Source: Saccharopolyspora erythraea
GTDB taxonomy: Bacteria; Actinomycetota; Actinomycetes; Mycobacteriales; Pseudonocardiaceae
NCBI RefSeq assembly: GCF_018141105.1
Contig: NZ_CP054839.1
Coordinates: forward strand, 6,389,411-6,453,410
Direction: 5' to 3'
Length of the DNA stretch: 64,000 bases
Positions 17,845 to 26,356 of the stretch are shown here, piece by piece (position 1 is the stretch's first letter; each line of letters begins with the position of its first letter). Both the position numbers and the translations under genes were made by a program. The notes below the pieces were generated by a model that was not told the origin of the DNA, did no database searches, and saw only the letters and a list, made by a program, of their open reading frames with translations.

Positions 17845-18229
17845 ACGGCGCCCGGGATTGCGGGATTCCGGACCGTGGGAGTCCGGCTACCGCCCGAACG
17901 GAGCAAGCGCGAGGAGGGTGGTGTGATGTTCTGGTGACTGTCGGCCGCCGGTGTCGGCCGGGGATTCGGGGCTGACCACTACCTACTGGATCAGCCATCA
18001 CGACTCAGCCAGGAAACCCTCTGACCAGCACTAATCCAACTAGGCGATGCTTTCTGACGCCTGCTACCGAAATGCCTAAGAGCACCGTGCCGCAACTTGG
18101 TCAAACCGAGACCAGTCAGCCTGCCGAACTGGTTGGAGACCTCGTGTCCTAAGCCGACGAAGGCGCCGCAGCAACGAGCGCGACGCCTTCCTGTCCGAAA
18201 CCCCAGCGGTTTGGCCCGGCACCCGGTGG
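17845..18229. other. gap between membrane protein and recombinase unit
   Basis: 385 bases with no recognisable gene, repeat or hairpin; it may include one end of the recombinase-bearing element. Confidence 0.3.
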
Positions 18230-20699
18230 CTACTCAGAGACCGTTCTGGGTCCTTCACTGGTCAGAGTACCCGGTTGCCCGATGGTCGGAATGCCGAGCA
18301 GTGTCGGTCCGGTGTCTTTGCTGGACTGGTTGCGTCGGATGCTGCGGTCGAGGCTGACCAGCTTCTTCTTCGCCGCCTCCAGGCTGGTGTTGAGCCCTTG
18401 GACTTCGCCGAGCCAGCCATTGAGCTTGGCCTCCTGGATGCGTTCGCCGAGGTTATGGACGATCTCAACGAGCTGGCCGCGTTGCTTGGGGTTCACCCGC
18501 AACATCGGGCAGCGGATGCAGGCGTGCTCATGCTGGCAGGGGGATCCGTAGGGGCGCCCGCAGTCGCCGAGTTCGAGTTTGCGCAGGTGGAAGTGCTGGT
18601 GGAACTCATTCCACTCGGCGTCGGTCGGTTCACGGTATTCCTCGCCGGGGCGCAGGGCACGGCGTTTGTCCAGGAAAGCTCGACAGGTGCGGACCAACTC
18701 GTCCTGGAACACCGCCAGGTAGGACTCGGTAGTGCTGATGTGGCGGTGGCCCAACAGCTTGGCCGCGATGTGCACCGGCAGCCCGCCGATCACGGCATCC
18801 GTGGTGAAGATCCTCCGGAAGTCATGAGGTGCGTAGCGCAGCGGCTGGCCCATGTCGTCGGTGATGCCCGACTGGCCGACCACCAGTTGCAACAGCTTAT
18901 AGACGCCGTTTGCGGAAATCACGCTTGTGTTCCAGCTATATCGGGTTATGCGTTGGAACAGATGCGGAAGCGCGGGCCCGGTGATCTTCTCGTGGGGGTC
19001 GTAGCGGCTGACGGTAGGGATGTGGCCTCCGTGTCGGGTCCGCAGGCGGGTGATGATGCTGGCCAGCACGCTGGCCAGCTCGGGGCTGACCAGCAACACC
19101 CGTTCCTCGTTGGACTTCGAGGGCACGATCTGCAGCATCGGGACGACTTCACCGGTGTCCGGCAACCGATACTGCACCAAGGCCAGATGAGTCAGTTCCA
19201 GTAGTTCTTCAATGCGGATCCCGGTGTGCCGCAAGGTCTCGACGATCGCCCACGCCCAGAACGCCTCGTCCTCAGCATGGGTGAGACTCACCTGGTCCCT
19301 GGTGTCGACGCGTTCGATGAGCACCGCCGGCGCTCCCCTGTGCCGTGAGGAACGCTGCCGTGTCGGGGCGTATCGAGGCAGGCGCCGATACCGGGCTCCG
19401 CTGTGTTCGAAGATGCCCTCAACTAGGGTCTTGGTGGCAGTATCCAGCGCCTCGGCCATGTTGTGGCGGTGTTGTTCTGCGCCGTCAACGCGTCGGGAGA
19501 GGTGCGGCAGTCGGTCCCGAACCCGCTGATGCATAGCTGCCTGGACGGCCTTCTTGTGCTTGGCCATACCGTCAAGTTCACCGCGGGCGATTGGACAGGG
19601 CGTCACGAACGGCGCCCAGGAAGCGTCTTCCAACGCCCACTCTCGAATGTCTTGATAGAACGCCTGTACTGACATCAGGATCGAGAAGCGTTCTTTGCGG
19701 GGCGCAGTGGCGCCATCTCGCCTGGTCACCAGACGTAGACGTTCCTTCCAGGCTGCGGCGACCTCTGCCGGAAGGTGCAGCGAGTCGAACCCGGGATGGT
19801 GCCGTTCAAGGTCACCCCAGAAGTTCTTTGCCAGCTTGGTAGCGAGCTGCCTGAGAGTGCTGTAATCGACGCTGGGGCGACGTTCGTCAAGATAGCGGAC
19901 TAGCAGGTCACGGACCTGTGTGCAGCGCAGACCGTAGGCATCGACCAGTTCCTCGGTCGAACGTGGACCACGGCGCAACGCGCCTCGCAAAGAGCCGGTC
20001 GCCGACAGCACCCCCGCTGCTTGGAGCAACTCCCACGGCAACAAGCCCGCGCGCGGACCTTCCCACTGTCTTGATCTGGAAGGCGCGGAGTTCGAAGAAG
20101 TCCTGTTCAGCGAGATCCCGGACGCCCTTCCCAGTGTGCAAAGCGATCTTCGTAAGGACCTTCTTGCCCTCGTTGACCTGGACCTTCGGCAAGCGCAGCT
20201 CTCCGCCGAGATGATCCAGACGCGCGAACAGATCAGCATCGAGAAGCTGTTGCGCCTGATCGAACAGCGCTTGGGCCCGAAAGCTTCGGAAGAACCCGTA
20301 GCCGGGCCTGAAGACCGGAGCGAGGAGCAGGAACCGCAACCCAGCAACTAGGTTTGCGCGCCTGTAATTGTCGCCGTCTGCGAGGTCATCGATCCAGGTG
20401 TAGTTGTCGCCACCTGCGGTTTCCCAGCGGGCTTGCCATCCTTCGCCGTCGTGTTCGGCCAGCCATTCCAAGATCTGCCTTGCCCCAGCCAAGTAGATGA
20501 CGCCTCTGTGTTTGGTGAACCTGTCCACCGGGTTTGGCCAGCTCGGAATCTCGGGGAGGCGGTCGAGGATGGAGCAGATCGAGTACTTGTCTACCGGACC
20601 GACAGGGTGCTCACACCGCACGTCGTGCCGGATGAAGTACGGCCGTCGTACCTGGTCCAGCTGCTGTTCGCTGGTTGGCTGGTGGGTGGTGGTGCTCAC
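18230..20699 (-). pseudogene. large tyrosine recombinase (TnpB-like), frameshifted
   Basis: Two minus-strand frames join into one protein of about 820 residues. The first (20699 to about 20050) begins MSTTTHQPTSEQQLDQVRRP. The second continues from LLPWELLQAAGVLSATGSL down to 18230. The switch falls in a GCGCGCGGGC run at about 20046-20056. The C-terminal domain is a tyrosine recombinase: LRHTGIRIEELLELTHL (Arg I), YAPHDFRRIFTTDAV (His-x-x-Arg), LLGHRHISTTESYLAVF (His/Tyr), followed by a cysteine-containing tail (CQHEHACIRCPM) and a coiled coil. Size and partner gene match the TnpB class of Tn554-like elements. The GTG start overlaps the stop of the upstream recombinase (GTGA). Confidence 0.82.
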
Positions 20700-21949
20700 C
20701 GGGACGTGCCTCCGAACAAGACATTCAGATCGGCAGAGTCATAGCCGATCGCGACTGACGGTGGGGGTTGGGCGGCGCGGCGTTCACGTTCGGCCAGGTG
20801 CTGGGCGACGCGGCGGATGATCGCGTCGGTGTCTTCGGCGAGGTAGGTCTCGGCGGTGGTGGACAGGTGGGCGTGGCCGAGGATTTCCTGGATGTCGCGC
20901 AACGACAGGGTGTCGTCTCGGTGCATGCGGATCGCGGAGGTGTGGCGGGCGTCGTGCATGGTGTAGTTCGTCCCGAGCAGGACGTTGGCCCGGCGCAGCA
21001 CCGCCCGCAGGGCCTCGTAGTTCATCGGCTGGCGCCGCAGCCCGTCGCCGCGGTCGCGGCGACGTAAGGTCCACCACAACGGGTCGTTGGGCTCCAGGGG
21101 TGTGCCGAGTTCGGCGAGGTAGAGCCGCAGCCAAATGAACGCATCCGGGCTGGCCGGAAGCCACTGCGCAGCCCTGGTTCCCTTGCGATAGACCCGGATC
21201 TTCTGCTCGCCCCAGTCGACATCGACCGGGCACATCCCGAGCAGTTCTGCGGCGCGGGCGCCGTTGGACACCGACAACTCCAGCACCGCCCGGTCGCGGT
21301 TCGATCGCAGGCCGGCGAACAGCTTCTTCCAGTGCTCGTCCGGGATCGCCCGGGGTTGCTGCTTGGGCAGCTTCGGGTTGTAGCGGATCCGGCCTTCCGG
21401 TCGGATGGGTCCCAGCGGGTTGTGGTGCGCGTTGGCTCGCCGACCCGCCCGGTCCAGGGCCACGGGGTTGACCAGCGGGCCCTGGCCCTGATCGGTGATC
21501 CAGTACTCGTAGAAGCTGCGCAGCACCGCGTTAGAATGCCTGATCGTCCGGGCCTCATAGCCGTCACCGAGATTCTTCTTGCGTGTCACCGGATTCACCT
21601 GACCCGCCGTCGATGCCGACTGGGTGCGGGGATGGCGGCGAGGCTTCTTCGCCTGCCGTAACCAGAGCACGAAGTCGCGGACCTCGGCCGTGGTGACCTT
21701 GTTCCACTCCACCTCGATCACCTGCAGCCACCGCCACCAGCGCAGCAGGTCGTAGCCGTAGCTGCGCAGACTCGACGACGCCTTGCCCTGGGCCATCAGG
21801 TGCCGAAAGAACCACCGGACCGGCTCCACCGGCGCCCCGTGGTCATCGACCACCAGCCACGGCACCGGATCGTCAACCCAGGCCACCCCGCCCCAGCGGG
21901 GCAGGACGATGCGGGTGACATCCCGCTCGACCTCATCGAACACGGCCAC
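20696..21949 (-). CDS. tyrosine recombinase/integrase (TnpA-like)
   Basis: A 417-residue recombinase. An N-terminal SAM-like core-binding domain (RSYGYDLLRWWRWLQVIEVE) is followed by the catalytic domain with Arg I in SVSNGARAAELLGM, the Lys/beta-hairpin region, HDARHTSAIRMHRD (His-x-x-Arg) and LGHAHLSTTAETYL with the nucleophilic Tyr. It breaks and joins DNA without divalent metal. It is the first gene of a two-recombinase operon and overlaps the second by four bases. In Tn554-type elements TnpA and TnpB act together; here the second gene is frameshifted, so the element is probably immobile. Confidence 0.88.
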   Translation of the reverse strand: MAVFDEVERDVTRIVLPRWGGVAWVDDPVPWLVVDDHGAPVEPVRWFFRHLMAQGKASSSLRSYGYDLLRWWRWLQVIEVEWNKVTTAEVRDFVLWLRQAKKPRRHPRTQSASTAGQVNPVTRKKNLGDGYEARTIRHSNAVLRSFYEYWITDQGQGPLVNPVALDRAGRRANAHHNPLGPIRPEGRIRYNPKLPKQQPRAIPDEHWKKLFAGLRSNRDRAVLELSVSNGARAAELLGMCPVDVDWGEQKIRVYRKGTRAAQWLPASPDAFIWLRLYLAELGTPLEPNDPLWWTLRRRDRGDGLRRQPMNYEALRAVLRRANVLLGTNYTMHDARHTSAIRMHRDDTLSLRDIQEILGHAHLSTTAETYLAEDTDAIIRRVAQHLAERERRAAQPPPSVAIGYDSADLNVLFGGTSR

Positions 21950-22067
21950 ACGACTCCCTTCAGGACAGTTCGCGTGACCTTCTATCGCTCAAACACCAAC
22001 CACCGCACCGGTAACCCCGGCGTGTCGCCCCGTAGTCCGGTCAACATGCACGCTGAACTTCTGGACG

Positions 22068-22208
22068 GTGACCTACACCGTCCGGTTCCACCTCGCCGAC
22101 ATCACCGACCAGCCCAAGACCGAGGCCACGCTGATCCCGGCCAGCTACCTCGACGGGCTCACGATCTGGCCCGACCACCGACGAGCCATCGAGGCAGCGC
22201 TGAGCTGA
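22068..22208 (+). CDS. 46-aa conserved-looking small protein
   Basis: Start GTG 22068 (GGACGGTGACCTAC). The product begins MTYTVRFHLADITDQPK and ends RRAIEAALS; it alternates hydrophobic and charged residues as a small beta-beta-alpha domain would. Codon third positions are nearly all G/C. A textbook terminator starts 20 bases after the stop, which strongly supports a real transcription unit. No family recognised. It is too short to carry enzyme activity and may bind nucleic acid or protein. Confidence 0.55.
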   Translation: MTYTVRFHLADITDQPKTEATLIPASYLDGLTIWPDHRRAIEAALS

Positions 22209-22227
22209 CCCGACGGCATCCCAGCCG

Positions 22228-22262
22228 AGCCCGGCACCGCCACCCGCGGTGCCGGGCTTTTT
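22228..22262 (+). terminator. rho-independent terminator
   Basis: AGCCCGGCACCGC pairs perfectly with GCGGTGCCGGGCT around a 5-base loop, followed by five T residues (counting the T closing the stem). It serves the 46-aa gene. Confidence 0.85.
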
Positions 22263-22387
22263 CACGCCCACATTCCCCCGTCACCAGCCCCTGAACCCAC
22301 TCCGACTCGGCCCAGACACCACTGGCAGGAGCTGCCATGGCGAGGTGCTTGCACAGCTGGCAACCAAGAGCGCACCGCCGCACGAGG

Positions 22388-22421
22388 GCCCGGCCCCGGT
22401 TCCCACGAACCGGGGCCGGGT
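22388..22421. repeat. hairpin, left copy flanking the 294-aa gene
   Basis: A 15-base stem (GCCCGGCCCCGGTTC) with loop CCAC and a complementary right arm. It is nearly the same as the hairpin at 23465-23500; the differences in the stem are matched on both arms. It may be a terminator for upstream transcription or a repeated structural element. Confidence 0.7.
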
Positions 22422-22490
22422 CTTCGCGCATCTCAGACCCGTATCAGGGCCTGGACGACCGATTTCGCTGACCACAAGGAGGGTCACACC

Positions 22491-23375
22491 GTGATCACCA
22501 ACGCGCGACTCCGGACTCGCTGGGTGCACACCAACATCGAGGCGCCGTATCCGTTCTCAGTGACCGGGTTCAACCAGCTGTCGACCGGTCGCGGCGTGGC
22601 TTTCAGCGCCGAGCTCGTGCATCCGAACCTCGGCGTCGTCGGCTGCATCGCCAACGGAGGCTACGGCGGATCCACCACCTTCTCCCCCTACGACCACACC
22701 AGGTTCGGGAAACGCAACCTGGAGGAGTTCCTGCGTCGATGCCGGCAAGACGGCCAGCCCATGGACACCGGGCCCGTGGGCATGGAGACGCTACTGAACG
22801 AGATCGTCAACGAAACCGAGACCGCCGGCATCGTCGCCGACATGCGCGCCACGAGCCAGTTCGTTGTCCGCAGTCGCCGACCCCGCGAAACGGCGAGCTC
22901 CGGGCCGCGCCGAGGTGCGCCCCTGGTCTATCGCGGGATCCTCCTGCGCCGTACCGACCGTGAGGACCTGGCGGCGGAGCTGGCCCGCGACCCAGCCGAG
23001 CGCCTCCCCGCGGGCGCCTACTGGCAGATGTTCGACGGCCTGGAATGGACTCCTCTGCTGGGCGAGCCCCCACTGGCCCCGGAGCAGATCAACGCCCGGC
23101 TCCGCAGAGCCGACCAGCTCACCGCCGGCGCCCCTGACCGGGACACTCGCCTCAACGCCGTCCCGTTCGACGACCAGTTCCACCTCTCCGGCACGCCCGC
23201 CGCACGGTTCACGCTCACCGGGGACGCCACGTCCCGGCTGTGCACTGACTCGTGGTGCCAGTGCGCGCGCCGCAAGGCCACCGTCCGGTTCGAGCGCTGG
23301 AACGGCACCACCCTCGAGGAGTCCGGCGTCGTCCACGCCGCGCGACGCTGCCGCCGCCTGGTGCGCATCGACTGA
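22491..23375 (+). CDS. hypothetical protein (294 aa) with Cys-rich C-terminal patch
   Basis: Start GTG 22491 with AAGGAGGG ten bases upstream. The N-terminal half resembles small plasmid/phage-type proteins with repeated aromatic/Gly motifs (TNIEAPYPFSVTGFNQL, ANGGYGGSTTFSPYD). The C-terminal part has CTDSWCQCARRKATVRFERW, a spacing of cysteines that could bind zinc, plus VHAARRCRRL at the end. I do not recognise the family. No membrane segments. The gene is alone between two near-identical hairpins, and IS5 has inserted just after the right one. Codon use is typical for the host, so transfer is shown by context rather than composition. Confidence 0.65.
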   Translation: MITNARLRTRWVHTNIEAPYPFSVTGFNQLSTGRGVAFSAELVHPNLGVVGCIANGGYGGSTTFSPYDHTRFGKRNLEEFLRRCRQDGQPMDTGPVGMETLLNEIVNETETAGIVADMRATSQFVVRSRRPRETASSGPRRGAPLVYRGILLRRTDREDLAAELARDPAERLPAGAYWQMFDGLEWTPLLGEPPLAPEQINARLRRADQLTAGAPDRDTRLNAVPFDDQFHLSGTPAARFTLTGDATSRLCTDSWCQCARRKATVRFERWNGTTLEESGVVHAARRCRRLVRID

Positions 23376-23464
23376 TCGCCGCATCCCGACCGCACTCAGT
23401 GCCCGCCGACTTTCGGGGCGGACCTGACCCGCAGCGCCGCCCCACCAGAAACACCACCGCACGC

Positions 23465-23500
23465 GGGCCCGGCCTGGTTCCCACGAACCAGGGCCGGGCC
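23465..23500. repeat. hairpin, right copy flanking the 294-aa gene
   Basis: Same design as the 22388 hairpin: GGCCCGGCCTGGTTC, loop CCAC, then GAACCAGGGCCGGGCC. Located 90 bases after the gene stop and 15 bases before the IS5 end; likely the terminator of the gene. Confidence 0.7.
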
Positions 23501-23515
23501 TTCGTGCTGCCTAAA

Positions 23516-24194
23516 GGCTGTCCCGTAATGATCAGGTGATGTTGCTGGGCAAGGGAAGGCACAGCCCTCGTCGGGGTGGCTGGTGTTCAGTGGGTCATGG
23601 TGAGGTTGCGCATCAGGGCTACGCCCAGTGCGGCGTGGTGGACGCCGTCGGCTTTGCGTCGGCAGTTGCGCAGGATGTTCCAGGACTTCATGTGCGCCAG
23701 GGCGTGTTCGACGCGGGCACGGACCTGCTTGTGGACGGTGTTGAGCTCGGCCTTCCATTTGGGAAGTTCGCTGCCGTCTGTGGGTTTGCGGTACGGCATG
23801 ATCACCTCGGGGTTGCCCTGGTAGCCGCCATCGGCCATCACATGCGCCCCTCGACAGTGCTCGTCGACGCCGGATTCGGTGTAGGCGCGGCAGTCGTTGC
23901 GGTTGCCCGGCATCGGTGTGCCGATCGCGACGGTCAGACGGGTGTTGGCGTCGATGACGACCTGCAGGTTGGTCGAGTACCGGTAGTTTTTCGATGACGC
24001 ACTGATCGTGCGGTCGTGGGTGGGCACCAGGGTGCCGTCGACGATCAACACCGTGTCTGGGCTGTGCTTGCGGGTGACCGGGGACAGCGCGAGATACGGG
24101 CCCAGGTGGTCCACGACCCGTCCGGCCGCGGATTTGGAGATGTCGAACAGCTGCGCGATCTGCCGCAGGGTGAGGTTGGTGCGGTAGTAGAGAG
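23516..24194 (-). pseudogene. IS5-family element, right part removed (transposase C-terminal two-thirds)
   Basis: The left end reads AGGCTGTCCCGTAATGATCA, a typical IS5-group terminus. The minus-strand transposase frame (stop at 23587) is open up to the IS256 end at 24195 and reads LYYRTNLTLRQIAQLFDISK (HTH), then the DDE_Tnp_4 core: VLIVDGTLVPTHD, LQVVIDANTRLTVAIGTPMPG, MADGGYQGNPEVIMPYRK and VRARVEHALAHMKSWNIL. About 80 N-terminal residues and the other terminus are missing; they do not reappear on the far side of the IS256 copy. Confidence 0.82.
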
Positions 24195-25660
24195 CCTGTC
24201 AAGTGGTTTGTGTATATGGCTTTGGTGGGTCAGTTGAGGTAGGGGTCGAGTCGGTCGGGGAAGTGCAGGGCGAGGGCGCCGAGGGCTTGTTTCCAGCCGT
24301 GGACGGTGGCGCCTTCGACCAGGCGTGCGGGGGCGTTGCGCTGGTGGGCGGGTAGTCCGCGTTGCTTGGCGCGCTTGCGGGCTCGTTTGTCTTCGATGTC
24401 GCGGATGGCCAGCCACAACAGCTTGATCACCGCGTCGTCGGAGGGGAAGTGCCCGCGGTTTTGATGATCTTGCGGAGCTGGTAGTTCAGCGACTCGATCG
24501 CGTTCGTCGTATAGATGATCTTGCGGACCTCGGGTGGGAACTCCAGGAACGGGATGAACCGTTCCCAGGCGTTTTCCCAGGTGCGGACCGTGGCCGGATA
24601 CTTGCGTCCCAGGTCGGAGTCGGCGAACTCCAGCAAAGCGGTCTCGGCTGCCTGTGCGGTGGGGGCGGTGTAGATCGGCTTGAGCGCGGCGGCGACCTTT
24701 TTCCGGTCTTGGTAGGACACGAACCGCATCGCTGCGCGGATCAGATGCACCGTGCAGGTCTGCACCGTCGATTGGGGCCAGGTCGCCTCGATCGCCTCCG
24801 GCAGCCCGGAAAGCCCATCACAGCAGACGATCAGCACGTCCTTGACGCCGCGGTTGCGTAGCTCGGCACACACCCCGGCCCAGAACTTCGCGCCCTCGGA
24901 CGCCTGAATCCAGATCCCGAGGACGTGTTTGACGCCGTCGAGATCCACGCCGACGGCGATATGGGCGGAGCGGTTACGCACCTGATGGCCGTCACGGACC
25001 TTCACCACCAGCGCATCGAGGTAGATGATCGGATAGATCTCTTCCAGCGGCCTCGACTGCCAGGCCGTGACCTCCTCCAACACCGCGTCGGTGATCTTGG
25101 AGATCGTCTCGTGCGAGAGCTCGGTGCCGTAGGTGCGCTGCAGGTGATGCTGGATATCGCGCACGGTCATCCCGCCCGCGTACAGCGAGATGATGATCTC
25201 GTCCAGGCCGCCGGCCCGCCGCGAGCCCTTTGGGACCAGCCGCGGTTCGAAACTGCCGTTGCGGTCGCGGGGCACCTCGAGATCGACATCGCCGACCTCG
25301 GTCGAGATCGTCTTGCCGCTGGCGCCGTTACGGGAGTTCGGGGAGCCCCGCCCGGCCGGATCACCCTTGTCATAGCCCAGGTGATCCGACATTTCGGTCT
25401 GCAAGCCGCGTTCCAGCACCGCTTTGACCAGCTCGGGCAGGAACCCGCCCTGTCCGGTCAACGCCAACCCGTCCCGATCGACGCTGTCCATCACTCCATC
25501 GAGCAGGCCGGCCTCGACCATCTCGTTGACCGCATCCCGCGCCGACCGCGGCGACTGCCCAGCGGCCCCGAACGGATGTCCTTCCTGCTGCTGCGGATCA
25601 GACGTGGCCATCTGCGTACTCCATCAACTATCGGATCTTGTACACAACCCACCTGACACG
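24195..25660 (-). mobile_element. IS256-family insertion sequence
   Basis: Terminal inverted repeats are CCTGTCAAGTGGTTTGTGTA (24195-24214) and, read inward from 25660, CGTGTCAGGTGGGTTGTGTA, 17 of 20 bases alike. The length of 1.47 kb fits the family. Flanks differ (AGAG left, CCCT right) and belong to two different elements, IS5 and IS3, so the copy sits at a recombination junction and not in a simple insertion site. Confidence 0.85.
24230..25611 (-). pseudogene. IS256 transposase (Mutator-type DDE), single frameshift near the C-terminus
   Basis: From ATG 25611 the frame gives a normal IS256/mutator transposase: GGFLPELVKAVLERGLQTEM, YAGGMTVRDIQHHLQ, first Asp in YLDALVVKVRDG, second in LIVCCDGLSGLPEAI, IQTCTVHLIR-like block (VQTCTVHLIRAAMRF), and the Glu region IIYTTNAIESLNYQLRK. 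At about 24457 one base is missing (KIIKT then AGTSPPTTR and stop instead of RGHFPSDDA). The remaining 66 codons continue in another frame to 24230 (VIKLLWLAIRDIEDKRARK to FPDRLDPYLN). The lost tail makes the enzyme doubtful. Confidence 0.85.
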
Positions 25661-26031
25661 CCCTCCGGGGACGGTCGAGCTCCTTGGCGAAATACACGCT
25701 CGCCGCCTTGAGGATCTCGTTGGCCCGCCGCAGCTCGGCAACCTCGCGGCGCAACCGTGTCAGCTCGTCTTTCTCGCTGGTCGTGGCTCGATCGGTGCGT
25801 TCACCGCGGTCGGCCTCGGCCTGCCGGACCCAATTACGCAGCGCCTCGGGGTGGATACCGAGATCACGAGCGACATGCGCGATCGGCCGGCCGGACTCGG
25901 CCACCTCACGCACCGCACGCTCACGCAGTTCGTCGGGGTACTTCTTCGGAGCAGCCATCGAACCTTGGATCTCCCATCTGCCAGGACGATCATCCTGGCT
26001 TCAGGGCCTCCACCAAACTCGGGGCACCTCA
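25661..26031 (-). pseudogene. IS3-family remnant with orfA, cut by IS256
   Basis: The right end, read inward from 26031, is TGAGGTGCCCCGAGTTTGGT, a typical IS3 terminus. orfA starts at ATG 25958: MAAPKKYPDELRERAVREVA, HTH region HVARDLGIHPEALRNWVRQ, and the helix EKDELTRLRREVAELRRANE, ending FAKELDRPRRA where IS256 begins. orfB and the other end are gone. On its outer side this IS3 end abuts the cas3 fragment. Confidence 0.82.
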
Positions 26032-26265
26032 CCCGGCCCACCGACCACGCATGCCCACGGGAATAGCCCCACGGCTCCAATCCCGAGGGCAACCACAGAT
26101 GCGTCGCCCGCTCGTGCCGCACCCGTACCCCTCCCACATCAGCCGGAAAGTCCGCGGCCATCGCCACCTGTCGCGCAAACGACGGCGTCACCTTCCCGAT
26201 GTCATGCAATGCCGCCCAGAACTCCAACAATGCGCACGTCTCTGGCTCCTCCAAAACCGCCTACC
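26032..26265 (-). pseudogene. cas3: cas3 N-terminal (HD nuclease) fragment
   Basis: The minus-strand frame from TTG 26254 reads ALLEFWAALHDIGKVTPSFA, followed by a WLPSGLEPWG segment. The LHDIGK motif in this setting is the metal-binding HD signature of type I-E Cas3, the CRISPR effector nuclease/helicase. Only about 70 residues remain: the 3' side is replaced at 26031 by the IS3 remnant, and the 5' side meets an in-frame TAG just before 26254. Helicase domains are absent. It points away from the CRISPR array, with the leader between them, an arrangement known in actinobacterial I-E loci. Confidence 0.72.
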
Positions 26266-26356
26266 GCTCGAACACAGTCACCCGAACGGACGCAGCATGC
26301 ACCTACGCGCCCCACAAAACGAACAATCCGCTTTGTAAATCACCAGGTCACGAAGG
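26266..26356 (+). promoter_or_regulatory. CRISPR leader (putative)
   Basis: About 90 bases between the cas3 fragment and repeat 1 include the AT-rich stretch ACAAAACGAACAATCCGCTT followed by TGTAAATCACC, unusual in this GC-rich DNA. Position at the side with perfect repeats identifies it as the leader carrying the promoter and spacer-integration site. Confidence 0.6.

Noticed and set aside
22228-22262. Third member of the hairpin family around the 294-aa gene
   Set aside because: Its stem differs and it has a T run, so it is an ordinary terminator of the 46-aa gene.
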